Below are positions 7,544-16,700 of a DNA stretch of 26,148 bases, one piece after another. This DNA comes from JBOHUC01 sp050733935 (lineage in GTDB: Bacteria > Eisenbacteria > RBG-16-71-46 > DASYSL01): assembly GCA_050733935.1 (NCBI GenBank), contig JBOHUC010000033.1:1-26148 (forward strand), written 5' to 3'. The notes beneath the pieces are model-generated. The model was not told the DNA's origin, made no database searches, and was given only the letters and a program-made list of their open reading frames with translations. Each line of letters begins with the position of its first letter. Within the stretch, counting starts at the first letter, position 1. Made by a program: the position numbers and the translations under genes.

Positions 7544-8992
7544 TCACGCGCCCGGCGTTCCGGCCTGCTCGGGCACGCGAATGTTCTGGTTCATGCGGAA
7601 CAGGTTCTGTGGATCGAACCTCGCCTTGAGACGCGCGAGGCGCTCATAGTTCGGTCCGTACGCGCCGGATTTGACTCGATCGGCCTCGTCGGCGGGCATG
7701 AAGTTCACGTACACGCCGCCGGTCGCGTAGGGAGCGGTCGCCTTGAACAGCTCGCGCGCCCACCCCATGTGCCCGGCATCGTCCTTTGCCTCACGCCAGC
7801 GTCCGTGCGCGTTCATCGTGTAGAGCGCCTCGCGGTGCGGATACGCGGTCGCGTTGACGGGAACGCGGTTGATCGCCCCGCCGAGGAGCGCGATGAAGAT
7901 CTCGCACTCGGGACCGGGCAGCCGTTTGATCGCGTCGAGGAGCACGCCGATCAACCCGTCGGACAGCTCGTTGAAGTTGTGCGACTTCCAGTAATTGCGC
8001 GCTCCCGGAGTGAGGAGCGGGTCGAAGCCCTTCTGCCAGTCCGCGAACGGCCCGCGGCCGACGTGCGCGCCGACCGGCTTGCCGAACGTCTGGAGCGGCG
8101 CGGCGTCCTTCTCCGCTTTTGCGGCGTCGCCGATGTGGCAGAAGGCGATCACGACCACTTCCTTCCCGTGCACGGATTCCGGCAGGAACGGCAGCGGCGG
8201 CGCCTGGCGCAGCACGACCCAGGCCGTGAGGTCCTCCGGCGCCTGCGCGGCAAACTTCCGGTAGGCGTCGAGCACCTGCTTTGCCTGATCGAATGGATAG
8301 ACGACGAGACCCTGGAGCACCTCGGGGCCGACCGGATGGAGCCGGAACTCGAACGACGTCACGACGCCGAAGTTGCCGCTTCCGCCGCGAATCGCCCAGA
8401 ACAGGTCCTCGTTCTCGGTCGAGCTCGCACGCACCTTCTCGCCGTTCGCGGTCACGACGTCGGCCGAGATCAGATTGTCGGCCGTGAGTCCGTACTTGCG
8501 GCTCAGCCATCCGTAGCCGCCGCCGAGCGCGAGCCCGGCCACGCCGGTCGTGGAGTTGATGCCGACCGGAGTCGCAAGACCGTGTGCCTGCGCGGCGCCG
8601 TCCAGGTCCGCGAGCGTGGCGCCCGGCTGAACGACAGCCGTCTTCGCCTTCGGATCCACCGTCACCTTCCGCATGAGCGAGAGGTCGATCATGAGGCCGC
8701 CCTCGCACGCTGCGTTCCCCGCAATGTTGTGCCCGGCGCCCTTGATCGAGAGAAGAAGGCCCTCTTCGCGCGCGAAGTTCACGGCCGCGACGACATCCTC
8801 CGCGCGCGCGGCACGCACGAGGATTCCGGGCTTCCGATCGATCATGGCATTCCACAACGTGCGGCCTTCGTCGTAGCCCGGATCACCGGGCAGGCAGAGG
8901 GATCCCTGGAGATGGGCGCGCAGGCGTTCGATGGCGGCCGGAGCAATGCTCGTCGTGCCGCCGTCCTTCGTGACTAGGCTGAGATTCGACAT
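7544..8992 (-). CDS. BBE-type FAD-dependent oxidoreductase
   Basis: A 482-residue protein matching the vanillyl-alcohol-oxidase / berberine-bridge-like flavoprotein family. Residues about 45-230 form the FAD-binding PCMH domain with GAGHNIAGN; His88 is in the position that carries the 8-alpha-histidyl FAD bond. GGGYGWLSRKYGLTADNL and AIRGGSGNFGVVTSFEF are further FAD-contact segments. The second cysteinyl-FAD attachment of bicovalent members seems absent: the matching segment GINSTTGVAG has no Cys, so a single covalent link is inferred. The C-terminal BBE motif is clear (YVNFMPADEAD, YGPNYERLARLKARFDP, NLFRMNQNI). There is no signal peptide, so it is probably cytosolic. It starts at ATG 8990-8992 with GGAG eight bases upstream. 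Substrate unknown; sugars, alcohols or aromatic compounds are all used in the family. Confidence 0.92.
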   Translation of the reverse strand: MSNLSLVTKDGGTTSIAPAAIERLRAHLQGSLCLPGDPGYDEGRTLWNAMIDRKPGILVRAARAEDVVAAVNFAREEGLLLSIKGAGHNIAGNAACEGGLMIDLSLMRKVTVDPKAKTAVVQPGATLADLDGAAQAHGLATPVGINSTTGVAGLALGGGYGWLSRKYGLTADNLISADVVTANGEKVRASSTENEDLFWAIRGGSGNFGVVTSFEFRLHPVGPEVLQGLVVYPFDQAKQVLDAYRKFAAQAPEDLTAWVVLRQAPPLPFLPESVHGKEVVVIAFCHIGDAAKAEKDAAPLQTFGKPVGAHVGRGPFADWQKGFDPLLTPGARNYWKSHNFNELSDGLIGVLLDAIKRLPGPECEIFIALLGGAINRVPVNATAYPHREALYTMNAHGRWREAKDDAGHMGWARELFKATAPYATGGVYVNFMPADEADRVKSGAYGPNYERLARLKARFDPQNLFRMNQNIRVPEQAGTPGA

Positions 8993-9032
8993 CGATGAAG
9001 CTCCGTTGGGAAAGCGGGGGGATTGAGGACAG

Positions 9033-9049
9033 GTCCGCCAGAGGCGGAC
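9033..9049. repeat. Perfect 7-bp hairpin in the divergent intergenic region
   Basis: GTCCGCC (9033-9039), loop AGA, GGCGGAC (9043-9049). It sits between the divergently transcribed FAD oxidoreductase and HIT genes, with no T-run on either side. It could be a small REP-type palindrome or part of a 5' leader. Confidence 0.45.
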
Positions 9050-9155
9050 GGGCTCGGGGAGCGCGGCCTGGTGACCCGCAGTCTACTCCGTTCCGGGCGT
9101 GCCGTACACTGGCCGCGATCGGTCACAGGAACGGACCCGCACGAAAGGGGAGTCG

Positions 9156-9635
9156 ATGCGCTACGTCGCCGTCGTCCTCGCGTTTCTTCTTGGGATTGCC
9201 TTGGGCGGCTGGCTCTTCTCCGACACGCAGCCCCGCTCGTTTCTGGCCGTGGGGCGCTGCACGAACTGCTGGACGCTCGAAGATCTGGCCGGGCTCGTGG
9301 GCTCCGTTGTCATGCAGCGCATGCCGCGCGCATTGCCTGCCATCGAGATCGAGACCGACCGCTCGGTTGCGATCCGGAGCCCCCTCGCGGAGGGTCGGAC
9401 GCACTACGTCATCATTCCGAAACGGGACATTCGGAACGTCGGAGAGCTCGCAACCGGGGACGAGGCGTATCTGATCGACGCGTACGCCGTGATCGGACGC
9501 CTCATCTGGGACAAAGGACTCAGGAACTATCGAGTGTTCACGCGCGGACCGGGCGGTCAGTCCGTGACCCTGCTCCACTTCCATTTGATCTCGAACGACA
9601 CCCCGACTAGGGCAGGATCACGATCGGGCGGCTGA
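9156..9635 (+). CDS. Exported HIT-family (histidine triad) protein with CxxC
   Basis: A 159-residue protein starting at ATG 9156, preceded by AAAGGGGA five bases upstream; the frame extends 5' but this start puts a hydrophobic N-terminus first. Residues 1-22 form a signal anchor or signal peptide (MRYVAVVLAFLLGIALGGWLF). C35-x-x-C38 (GRCTNCWT) follows. The rest is a HIT fold: THYVIIPKRDI (the strand that usually reads H-x-L-(I/V)-I-P-K), a helix LIDAYAVIGRLI, YRVFTRGPGGQSV and the active site LLHFHLIS. HIT proteins hydrolyse or transfer nucleoside phosphates through the middle His of H-x-H-x-H. Here the first His is Leu while His141 (catalytic position) and His143 remain. Membrane export of a HIT domain is unusual. 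Its 3' end overlaps the convergent giant gene by 29 bases. Confidence 0.8.
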   Translation: MRYVAVVLAFLLGIALGGWLFSDTQPRSFLAVGRCTNCWTLEDLAGLVGSVVMQRMPRALPAIEIETDRSVAIRSPLAEGRTHYVIIPKRDIRNVGELATGDEAYLIDAYAVIGRLIWDKGLRNYRVFTRGPGGQSVTLLHFHLISNDTPTRAGSRSGG

Positions 9636-12600
9636 GCACGTCGTTCCCGACCTCGAGCCGCGCGTGGTACACGCCGGCCGCGAGCACGCGACCGCGCTCG
9701 CCGAACCGCCCGAGGGGCACGCGGTGCTCGCCCGGCGAGAACGGACGGTCGACGACCGTCTCGACGAGCCGCCCCGCGACATCGTAGAGCCGAATCCTCA
9801 CGCCGAGGGCGCCATCGCCCTCCACCCCCGGAACCGTGAACGCAAGCTGCGCCCCCTTCTCCCGCGACGCGGGATTCGGGATCGCGCCGCGGAACGCGAG
9901 CATCGCACGGTCGCCCGGAACGCCGACCGCCGGCGCGTTGATTCCGCAGGGTTCGTAGCGCACGGGTCCGAGCGTGTAGTTCGCGCGATCGCCGCCCGAC
10001 GTCACCCAGTCGTTTCCGTCGTGGAAGCCACCCGTTTCCGGCGAGCGCGTCATGCACGAGTCGAGCGGGAACGCGCCGTCGTCGCGCCACCACGCGATCT
10101 GCTCGACGCGCGTGAACTCGGAGTCGTACAGGTACAGGACGTCGTCGAAGTCGAACGGGAACGTGAACGAGCCGAGTTCGCCGCGCCGGAGGATGCGCTT
10201 CTCGAACGGCTGCAGGAGCGTGAAGATGTTCGTGGGCAGACCGATCCTCTGCGTCGTCTCGCCGTCCGACAGGTACCAGTTGTTGAAGTTGATTGGCGTG
10301 TCGAAGCGTGCGTTGTAGAACTCGACGGCGTCGTCCGCGACGCCACTCGCGTAAATGCGCGTGAAGAAGATCGCGGTGCCGAGCGCGGCGGCCGTGCCCG
10401 CGTTCACGGCGTTCACCGTCGAGTTCGGAGTGAGGTTGAAGTCGGCGCCGTCGTTGTCGGTGTCGGTCCCGTTCGGAATGCGCGACGTCGAGACGGCTGC
10501 GGACTCGCCGGCCGCAAACACTTCCGGCACCCCACCGTCCGGAGCGAACGGGTTCCTGCCGCCGGAGACGCGGGCGGCTTCCCGGCCGAGCTCGATCGTG
10601 GCCGGGTTGATGATCGCGAACGGAATGCCCGCGCTCACGGGCGCGCCGCCGTTGATCCCGTACGCAACCTGATCGACCAGAACGCCGCTTGGCGAGAACA
10701 GTCGGAGCGAAGCGAATCGATTCGGCAGGAAGCCTTGCCCCGGAGTCTCCGTGAAGCCGTTGAAATCCGTGTTGGTCAGGAAGTCCTCGCTCGGAATCTC
10801 GCCGCACAGGGAGCCGAACGGACGCTCGTCGCCGTCGCCGGGACGGACGCGGTCGGAGAAGCAGGAAACGACCTCTCCGTCGTCGTCGTTGATCTCGAGC
10901 CGCCAGCCGTTGAGGTTGAACGTGCGCCCGCTCTTGTTGAAGAACTCGACGAACTCCTTCGCGTCAGACGGCGGGTTCGCGAGGAACTCGTTGATCACGA
11001 CCTTGCCGGCGAGCGTGTCCTGGGCTTCGCCACCGAAGAGCCTGAGCCCGTTCCACTCCGCATCCCGCTGCGGCTTCAGGTAGGCGAAGCCCGCGCGGTC
11101 GTCGCGGCCGGATGCGACCGCGGGACCGCCCTCTTCGGCCGGACCCGAGGTGGCGGCGAACGGGATGTCATCGCTCGTGCGCGCGGGATTGACGCTGCGC
11201 ACGTACAGGTCCTGCACGCCGCCCTGGAGAGATCCCCAGGCGGCCATGAAGTTGTATCCGGCTCCGGCGACCGCGGGCAGCGCGGGCACGTAGCTGCCGG
11301 GGCCAAGGTCCGCGAATTCGCGAATACCGAACGCCCCCGAGTACAGGCGCACCGCCGGAATGTGAAGATCGGGCCCGTCGTTCTCGACCACCTCGTGGAA
11401 CGCGATGAGCCAGTCCTGGCCGTTGAACCCGATGTTCGGCGCCTCGAAGCGCCGTCCCGTCTCCTCGCGCAGGGGGAAATCGAAGAACAGGTCACCTGCG
11501 AGCGGAGGGAACAGGAACACTCCGTAGATCGCGGACGCACCCGGTTCCGACGAGCGCTGGAACGCCATGAACATGGTGCTAAACGCGCCGGTGGCGAGCT
11601 TCGGCAGCTCCTCCCGCACGCCGGGGTCGGCGAGCATCGCGAACTCGACGTCGAGTGCCGTCCCGTTCCGCCACTCGCGGCCCCAAATGTCGCGCTCGGA
11701 GGTGCCCGCGCGGTTGTCCGACCACGCGATCACGACGCGATCGGAATCCCGATTGTAGGCGGCCGAAGGGTCGGTCTCGTTCCAGGTGCCGGAGGAGACG
11801 GTGAACGAATCGATGAACGTGCCTCCGACCGTGAAGCGCGCGCCCACGATCCGCCGGAAGCCGCCGCGCTCCTCGCTCCAGAACAGATTGAAGTTTGCCC
11901 CGTCGTACACCGCGGTCGGCGTCGCCTGATCGAGACCCGGACGCGGGGCCGCGAATTGAATCGTGGCCGGCACCGGCGGTTCGAAGGCCGCGCTGTCCGT
12001 GAAGCCAACGCGGATCTGACCCTGCGTCGGCCCGAAGCGGTCGTCCACCCACGCGATGAGCCAGGTGCTGCCGCTGAACGCGAGCGCGGGCTGGGTCTGG
12101 TCGGGCGTCTGGCTCGAGAGCGGGAAGATCGGGCCGAACGGATCGCCGCCGCCGGGATTGTGGAAGCGTGCGACCACGTCCTGGCCGCTGCCCGGACCGG
12201 GCTCGGACCACGCGAGAAGCGGAGTCGCGGCCGGGCCGCCGATCGTTCCATCGCCCGCGAGACCGGACGCGGAAGAAACCGTGAGCCGCGCCGGCGCGGG
12301 ATTGCCGTTGTTCGCGACGTGTCGCAGGAACTGGCCGCTTCCGATCTGCGACCACGTGACGAGCCAGTCGGATCCGCTGTGGCGCACGGCGACCGCGACG
12401 TCTTCGCCGGTCTCATCGGCGATCTCGATGCCGCCGGCGTCGAGCACGGCGCCCGCGGCGCTCACCCGCGTGCCGAAGATGTCGCTTCCGGACGTGGGCT
12501 GATTGCGCCCGTCCTCCCACGCGACGAGCCAGCCGCCGCCCGCGGCGGAGGCGACCGCCGCCGGTCCCTGCTTCGCGGGATCGCCGGCCGTGAGGTTCAC

Positions 12601-13368
12601 GTCGAGCGCATCGAGACGCGTGAGAAGCGTTCCGCTCGAGGCGCCGGTGAGCCGCACCGCGTAGACGTTGCCGTTGCCGTCGCGCTGCGAGGAGAACGCG
12701 AGCAGCGCCGTGGCTCCCGCGGTCGCGAGCACGGGCTCGGTGTCCGACGTGCTGAGTGAGATCACGGCTCCCGGGCCGTTCACGGTGCCGTTGCTTTCGA
12801 TCGTCGTTCCGGCGATGCGCGTGACTGCCACGGTCGAAGACTGATCGAGCTCCCAGACGGCGAGATGGCGCGCGCCGTCCCACGCGAGCGCGGGATGCGA
12901 CTCGGAGGAGCTGTTGGTCGCAACACCGATCACGGGCACGTCGAGCACGGCCCCGGCGGACGTGACGCGCGTGGCGAGCACATCGAAGTTGCCAGGCGTC
13001 ATTTCCTCGGACCAGGCGACGAGCCAGCTCGACCCGCTCCAGGCGACAGCCGGCTCGCCCTGCGCGCGGTCACCCGAAGCGATCTCGAGCCCGTCGGGAT
13101 CGAGCAGATTGCCGTCCGCATCGACGCGCGCGCCGAAGATGTCCGCGTTTCCGGAGCGGCCGTCCGTCCAGACGAACAGCGTCACGCCCGCGCCGTTGAC
13201 GGCCGAGACGACGCCGGTCTGGTCGAGCACGGCACGGATCCGGGTCGGATCGATGGGTGCACTCGGTCCGACCCCGAGACCGGCGTGCGCCGGGGGGGGT
13301 GCGACCGCGAACAATGCGACCGCAAATGCGGAAGCGAGCACCGGCAAGGTCGTCGAGCGTGACAGCAT
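9607..13368 (-). CDS. Giant secreted repeat / lamin-tail-like protein with FlgD-like tail (copy 1)
   Basis: About 1253 residues. The frame is open to 14016, but the upstream part overlaps the neighbouring paralog and has no export signal. ATG 13366-13368 has GAGGA nine bases upstream and begins a signal peptide (MLSRSTTLPVLASAFAVALF, cleavage near AHAG). Residues about 35-850 carry many degenerate repeats of about 50 residues with W-L-V-A-W, D-x-R and D-I-(F/W)-G-x-(R/E) strands, probably beta-propellers. A lamin-tail-like domain follows (VVINEFLANPPSDAKEF, LNGWRLEINDDDG), then a second similar module (TRIYASGVADDAVEFYN, FNNWYLSDGE). Next come CMTRSPETGGFHDG and YTLGPVRYEPC, and a final sorting-type domain (IRLYDVAGRLVETV, LAAGVYHARLEV). 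Function unknown; cell-surface or extracellular location inferred. Confidence 0.88.
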   Translation of the reverse strand: MLSRSTTLPVLASAFAVALFAVAPPPAHAGLGVGPSAPIDPTRIRAVLDQTGVVSAVNGAGVTLFVWTDGRSGNADIFGARVDADGNLLDPDGLEIASGDRAQGEPAVAWSGSSWLVAWSEEMTPGNFDVLATRVTSAGAVLDVPVIGVATNSSSESHPALAWDGARHLAVWELDQSSTVAVTRIAGTTIESNGTVNGPGAVISLSTSDTEPVLATAGATALLAFSSQRDGNGNVYAVRLTGASSGTLLTRLDALDVNLTAGDPAKQGPAAVASAAGGGWLVAWEDGRNQPTSGSDIFGTRVSAAGAVLDAGGIEIADETGEDVAVAVRHSGSDWLVTWSQIGSGQFLRHVANNGNPAPARLTVSSASGLAGDGTIGGPAATPLLAWSEPGPGSGQDVVARFHNPGGGDPFGPIFPLSSQTPDQTQPALAFSGSTWLIAWVDDRFGPTQGQIRVGFTDSAAFEPPVPATIQFAAPRPGLDQATPTAVYDGANFNLFWSEERGGFRRIVGARFTVGGTFIDSFTVSSGTWNETDPSAAYNRDSDRVVIAWSDNRAGTSERDIWGREWRNGTALDVEFAMLADPGVREELPKLATGAFSTMFMAFQRSSEPGASAIYGVFLFPPLAGDLFFDFPLREETGRRFEAPNIGFNGQDWLIAFHEVVENDGPDLHIPAVRLYSGAFGIREFADLGPGSYVPALPAVAGAGYNFMAAWGSLQGGVQDLYVRSVNPARTSDDIPFAATSGPAEEGGPAVASGRDDRAGFAYLKPQRDAEWNGLRLFGGEAQDTLAGKVVINEFLANPPSDAKEFVEFFNKSGRTFNLNGWRLEINDDDGEVVSCFSDRVRPGDGDERPFGSLCGEIPSEDFLTNTDFNGFTETPGQGFLPNRFASLRLFSPSGVLVDQVAYGINGGAPVSAGIPFAIINPATIELGREAARVSGGRNPFAPDGGVPEVFAAGESAAVSTSRIPNGTDTDNDGADFNLTPNSTVNAVNAGTAAALGTAIFFTRIYASGVADDAVEFYNARFDTPINFNNWYLSDGETTQRIGLPTNIFTLLQPFEKRILRRGELGSFTFPFDFDDVLYLYDSEFTRVEQIAWWRDDGAFPLDSCMTRSPETGGFHDGNDWVTSGGDRANYTLGPVRYEPCGINAPAVGVPGDRAMLAFRGAIPNPASREKGAQLAFTVPGVEGDGALGVRIRLYDVAGRLVETVVDRPFSPGEHRVPLGRFGERGRVLAAGVYHARLEVGNDVLSRPIVILP

Positions 13369-13717
13369 GAAAACCCATCCTCGCATGCCCAGGCGGGGCG
13401 TCATGGGGGGAGTCGAGGCTGGCCGATCCCGGGTGTCCGAGGGCACCAAAGCCAAATGAGGATCGGTACGGAAAGACTCGAATGGATGAACGACGGATCG
13501 GACTCGGGCTTTCGCGGGACGATGTGGGGCCGCGAAAGTGCAGGAATGGTACCCCCTGCTTGCGCTTCCTGCCACCCCCCAGTTGTGCTCCGAAGCTTGA
13601 GGACGAAGGGCGGAAGCGATTGCGGGGCCGGAGGCTCCGGGGTGTTCGCCAGTTTTCGCCCAATCCCTTGCCCGGCATGAAGATCGCATGGCCGTCCTCA
13701 ATCTTCCGTGCACCACG
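13369..13717. other. Non-coding spacer between the tandem giant genes
   Basis: About 350 bases, presumably holding the 3' end signal of the upstream paralog and the promoter of the downstream one. It contains one clear 9-bp inverted repeat (13509-13538) and a short stem CCGGA / TCCGG near 13628-13640. No convincing -35/-10 pair or T-run was found on the minus strand. Confidence 0.6.
13509..13538. repeat. 9-bp perfect inverted repeat upstream of giant gene copy 1
   Basis: CTTTCGCGG (13509-13517) and CCGCGAAAG (13530-13538) are exact reverse complements separated by 12 bases. It lies about 140 bases upstream of the start at 13368 and about 180 bases beyond the stop of copy 2. No T-run follows on either strand, so an operator or leader hairpin is as likely as a terminator. 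Confidence 0.5.
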
Positions 13718-16700
13718 CTAGGGGAGCAGAACGACGTTCCGGTGGACCCGGGCGTTTCCGATCTCGAGCTCCGCGAAGTAGACCCCCGCCGCGAGCGTCC
13801 GCCCGCCGCCATCGACCCGGGGCAGACGGGCCCGGTGCTCGCCGGGAGCGAGCGCGTGATCCACGACGTCCCGCACCCTGCGGCCGGCCACGTTGTAGAG
13901 CGTGAGCCGCACCTGGACCCGATCGCCGCCCTCGACTCCCGGGACCGTGAACGCGAACTGGGCGCCCGAGGAGGAGGTCGCCGGATTCGGAACCGCCCCG
14001 GCGAACGCGACTGCATGCCGCGTCTCTCCCGCGTCCACCTGGGGGGCGTTGATCGTGCAGGGCTCGTAACGCACCGGGCCGAGCGTGTAGTTCGCGAGAT
14101 CGCCGCCCGAGCTCACCCAGTCGTGCCCGTCGTGGAATCCCCCGGTCTCCGGCGAGCGCGTCATGCACGAGTCCGGCCACGCGAGATCGTCCCGCCACCA
14201 CGCGATCTGCTCGACGCGCTGAAGGTCGGGCTTGTAGAGCGCGAGCTGCGTGTCGTACTCGAGCCCGAACATGAACGCGCCGGGCTCGTTCCGGCGAAGG
14301 ATGCGCTTCTCGAACGGCTCGAGCTCGCTCCAGACGTTCCCTTCGATTCCGATCGGCTGCGTGAACTCGCCGTTCGACAGGAACCAGCCGGTGAAGTCGA
14401 TCGTCTGGTGCGCATCCGGGTTGTAGAGCTCGACCGCGTCGTTCGCGAGACCGTACGAATACACCCGCGTGAAGAAGAGACCCGTGCCGGGCGCCGACGG
14501 CACGCCCACGTTCACGTTTCCGGTCGTGCCGCCGAGCGAGAGCCCGAAGTCCTGCGCGTCGTTGTCCGTGTCCGTGCCGTCCGGCAGACGGGACGTGGTC
14601 ACGATCACCGAGTCCTCTCCGCCGAGGGTGGGCACCGCGCCCGCAACACTGTGCGTCTCGATTGGTCCGATCGTCGAAAGGAAGTACGAGCGCGGGAGCG
14701 CCGAGCTCACCGTCGCCCCGCCCGAATCGCCGTACGCCACCTGGTCCACGAGGACACCGGCGGGAGTGAAGAGCCGGAGCCGCGCATGGCGGTTCGGGAA
14801 GAATCCATCGGGCGACCCCGTGCTCGTGAGCGTCGAGTCCACGTAGTACCCGGCGGCCGGTAACGAGACGACGCAGGTCGAAGGCGGCACGCAGCGAATC
14901 GTGTCCGTACGGCTGTTCGAGAACAGGATCCAGCCCTTCAAGTCGAGGGTGCGGCCCGACTTGTTCAAGAGCTCGTAGAATTCGCTCCGCCCGCTCGGCG
15001 GGTTCACGTGGAACTCGTTGATCACGACTTGCGCCACGAGCGAGTCGTGGCCGGCGAACACCCACACGCGCTCGTTGATCCAGGGCGCGGCGGCCTCGAG
15101 GCGCTGGAACGCGCCGCCCAGGCTGTCCGCTGCTCCGCGCGCGAGGACCGGATTCGACTCGCCCTGCGCCTGCGCTGCGATCGAGACTCCCGCGCCGTCG
15201 CGGCTATTCCCGTTCGTGCCGTCCATCGCGGCCCCCAGGATGTCGGGGTTGCCCCCCGCGTCCGAGCTCCACGCGATCGCCCAGTCGTAGCCGGCGTCCG
15301 CGACCCAGGGACGCGCTTCGGTATCCGAGAACGCTCCGAGGGGCGCGGGTCCACTGGCGCCGTCGAGGACGCGCACCGTCACCTGATAGTCGACCGACGA
15401 GGGGTTGAACGCCAGCCAGGCGACGAGATTCCGCAGGCCGTTGAACGCGATCGACGGGCTGCGCACCTGGAGCGAGCCGACCGCGACTTCGATCGGGAAC
15501 ACGGCCGCGGTCGGGGTGGGCTGCAGAAGATTCGAGAGCCGCGCGCCCATGATCGAGGTCGGCGAGCCGTTGCGCTGGAACGCGCACACCGCATCCCCTC
15601 CGAGGAGAGAAGGTGCGAGGGACGGCTCCACGTCGTTCACCATCACGGCGTCTTCGGAGATGAGGAACTCGTTCGACAGGAGCGCGCCGTCCTGGAGCAC
15701 GCGTCCCCAGATCTCGGCGTCGTCGTCGCGCGCGTCGCTCCAAGCCGCAATCACGAGATCGCCGACCGACGTGCACGCCGGGCGCCCGATCGGCGAACCC
15801 GACACGACCGTGAGGAGTGCGAGCCGGGCGTGCGTCGCGCCGTCGTAGACCGCGGCCCGGATCTCGGGTGGCACCACTTGCGTGCGGTAGAAGACGTAGT
15901 AGTTCGTGCCATCGAAGGCGACCGCCGGGCCCGTCTGCGTGCGGGACGTGTCTTCGTCCACCCACTGGAATCCCGTGAGCGTGGTCAGGGTCGAGCCCGT
16001 CGTCCAACCGACGCGGATCTGCGTGCGCCCGGTGCGATCGTCCTCCCACGCCACGAGCCACTGCCGGTTCCCCTGCACGACCGCGGGCTTGGTCTGGTTC
16101 GGAGTCTGAGTCGAGATGATCTCGAGATCGAGGAACGCGAGGTCCGCGTCCACCTGCCGGGCGACGACGTCGAGGTGGTCCCCGAAGTCGATCACGTAGA
16201 GGACGAGCGGCTTGAGCCCGGTCGAGCCGAAGGCGCCGCCTTCCAGGACGCGTGAGGGCAGATTCTCGATCGTGATCGGTGGATCGGGCAGCACGCCGCC
16301 GGTCGTCACGCGGCGAACCCGCTCTTCGCTCGAATTCAAGGCCCACGAGACGACCCAGTCGGTCCCGTTGTAGTAGGCGGCAGGACGTCGGTCGTCCGCC
16401 GAAGCGAGCCCGATCGCGAGCGTGGCATCGTCGAGCACGCCCCCGTTCCGTGAGACGCGCGTGCCGCGGATGTCGACCCCGTTCGCCGGAATGCGCAGGT
16501 CCTGCCACACGACGAGCCATCCACCGGAATACGCCGCGACATGGGGCTGGCTCTGCTCGGTCGTGTTCCCGTTGAGCGGAATCTCGGCTCCGATCCGGAC
16601 CACGGGGTTCGCCGCGTTCGCCTGGCCGCGCACGCGCATCGCGTACACATCGAGGTTGCCCGAGCGGTTCGTCTGATAGGCGACGAGGGCCGTGTCCGGC

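Noticed and set aside
9664..12759. A 1031-residue plus-strand open frame antisense to the giant gene
   Set aside because: The composition is dominated by Arg, Glu, Ala, Val and His with no recognisable motif. The minus strand encodes a clear signal peptide, repeats and domains over the same bases.
13369..14016. Extension of giant gene copy 1 to an upstream start at 14016
   Set aside because: It would overlap the paralog's conserved C-terminus by 300 bases, and the signal peptide beginning at 13368 would be buried.
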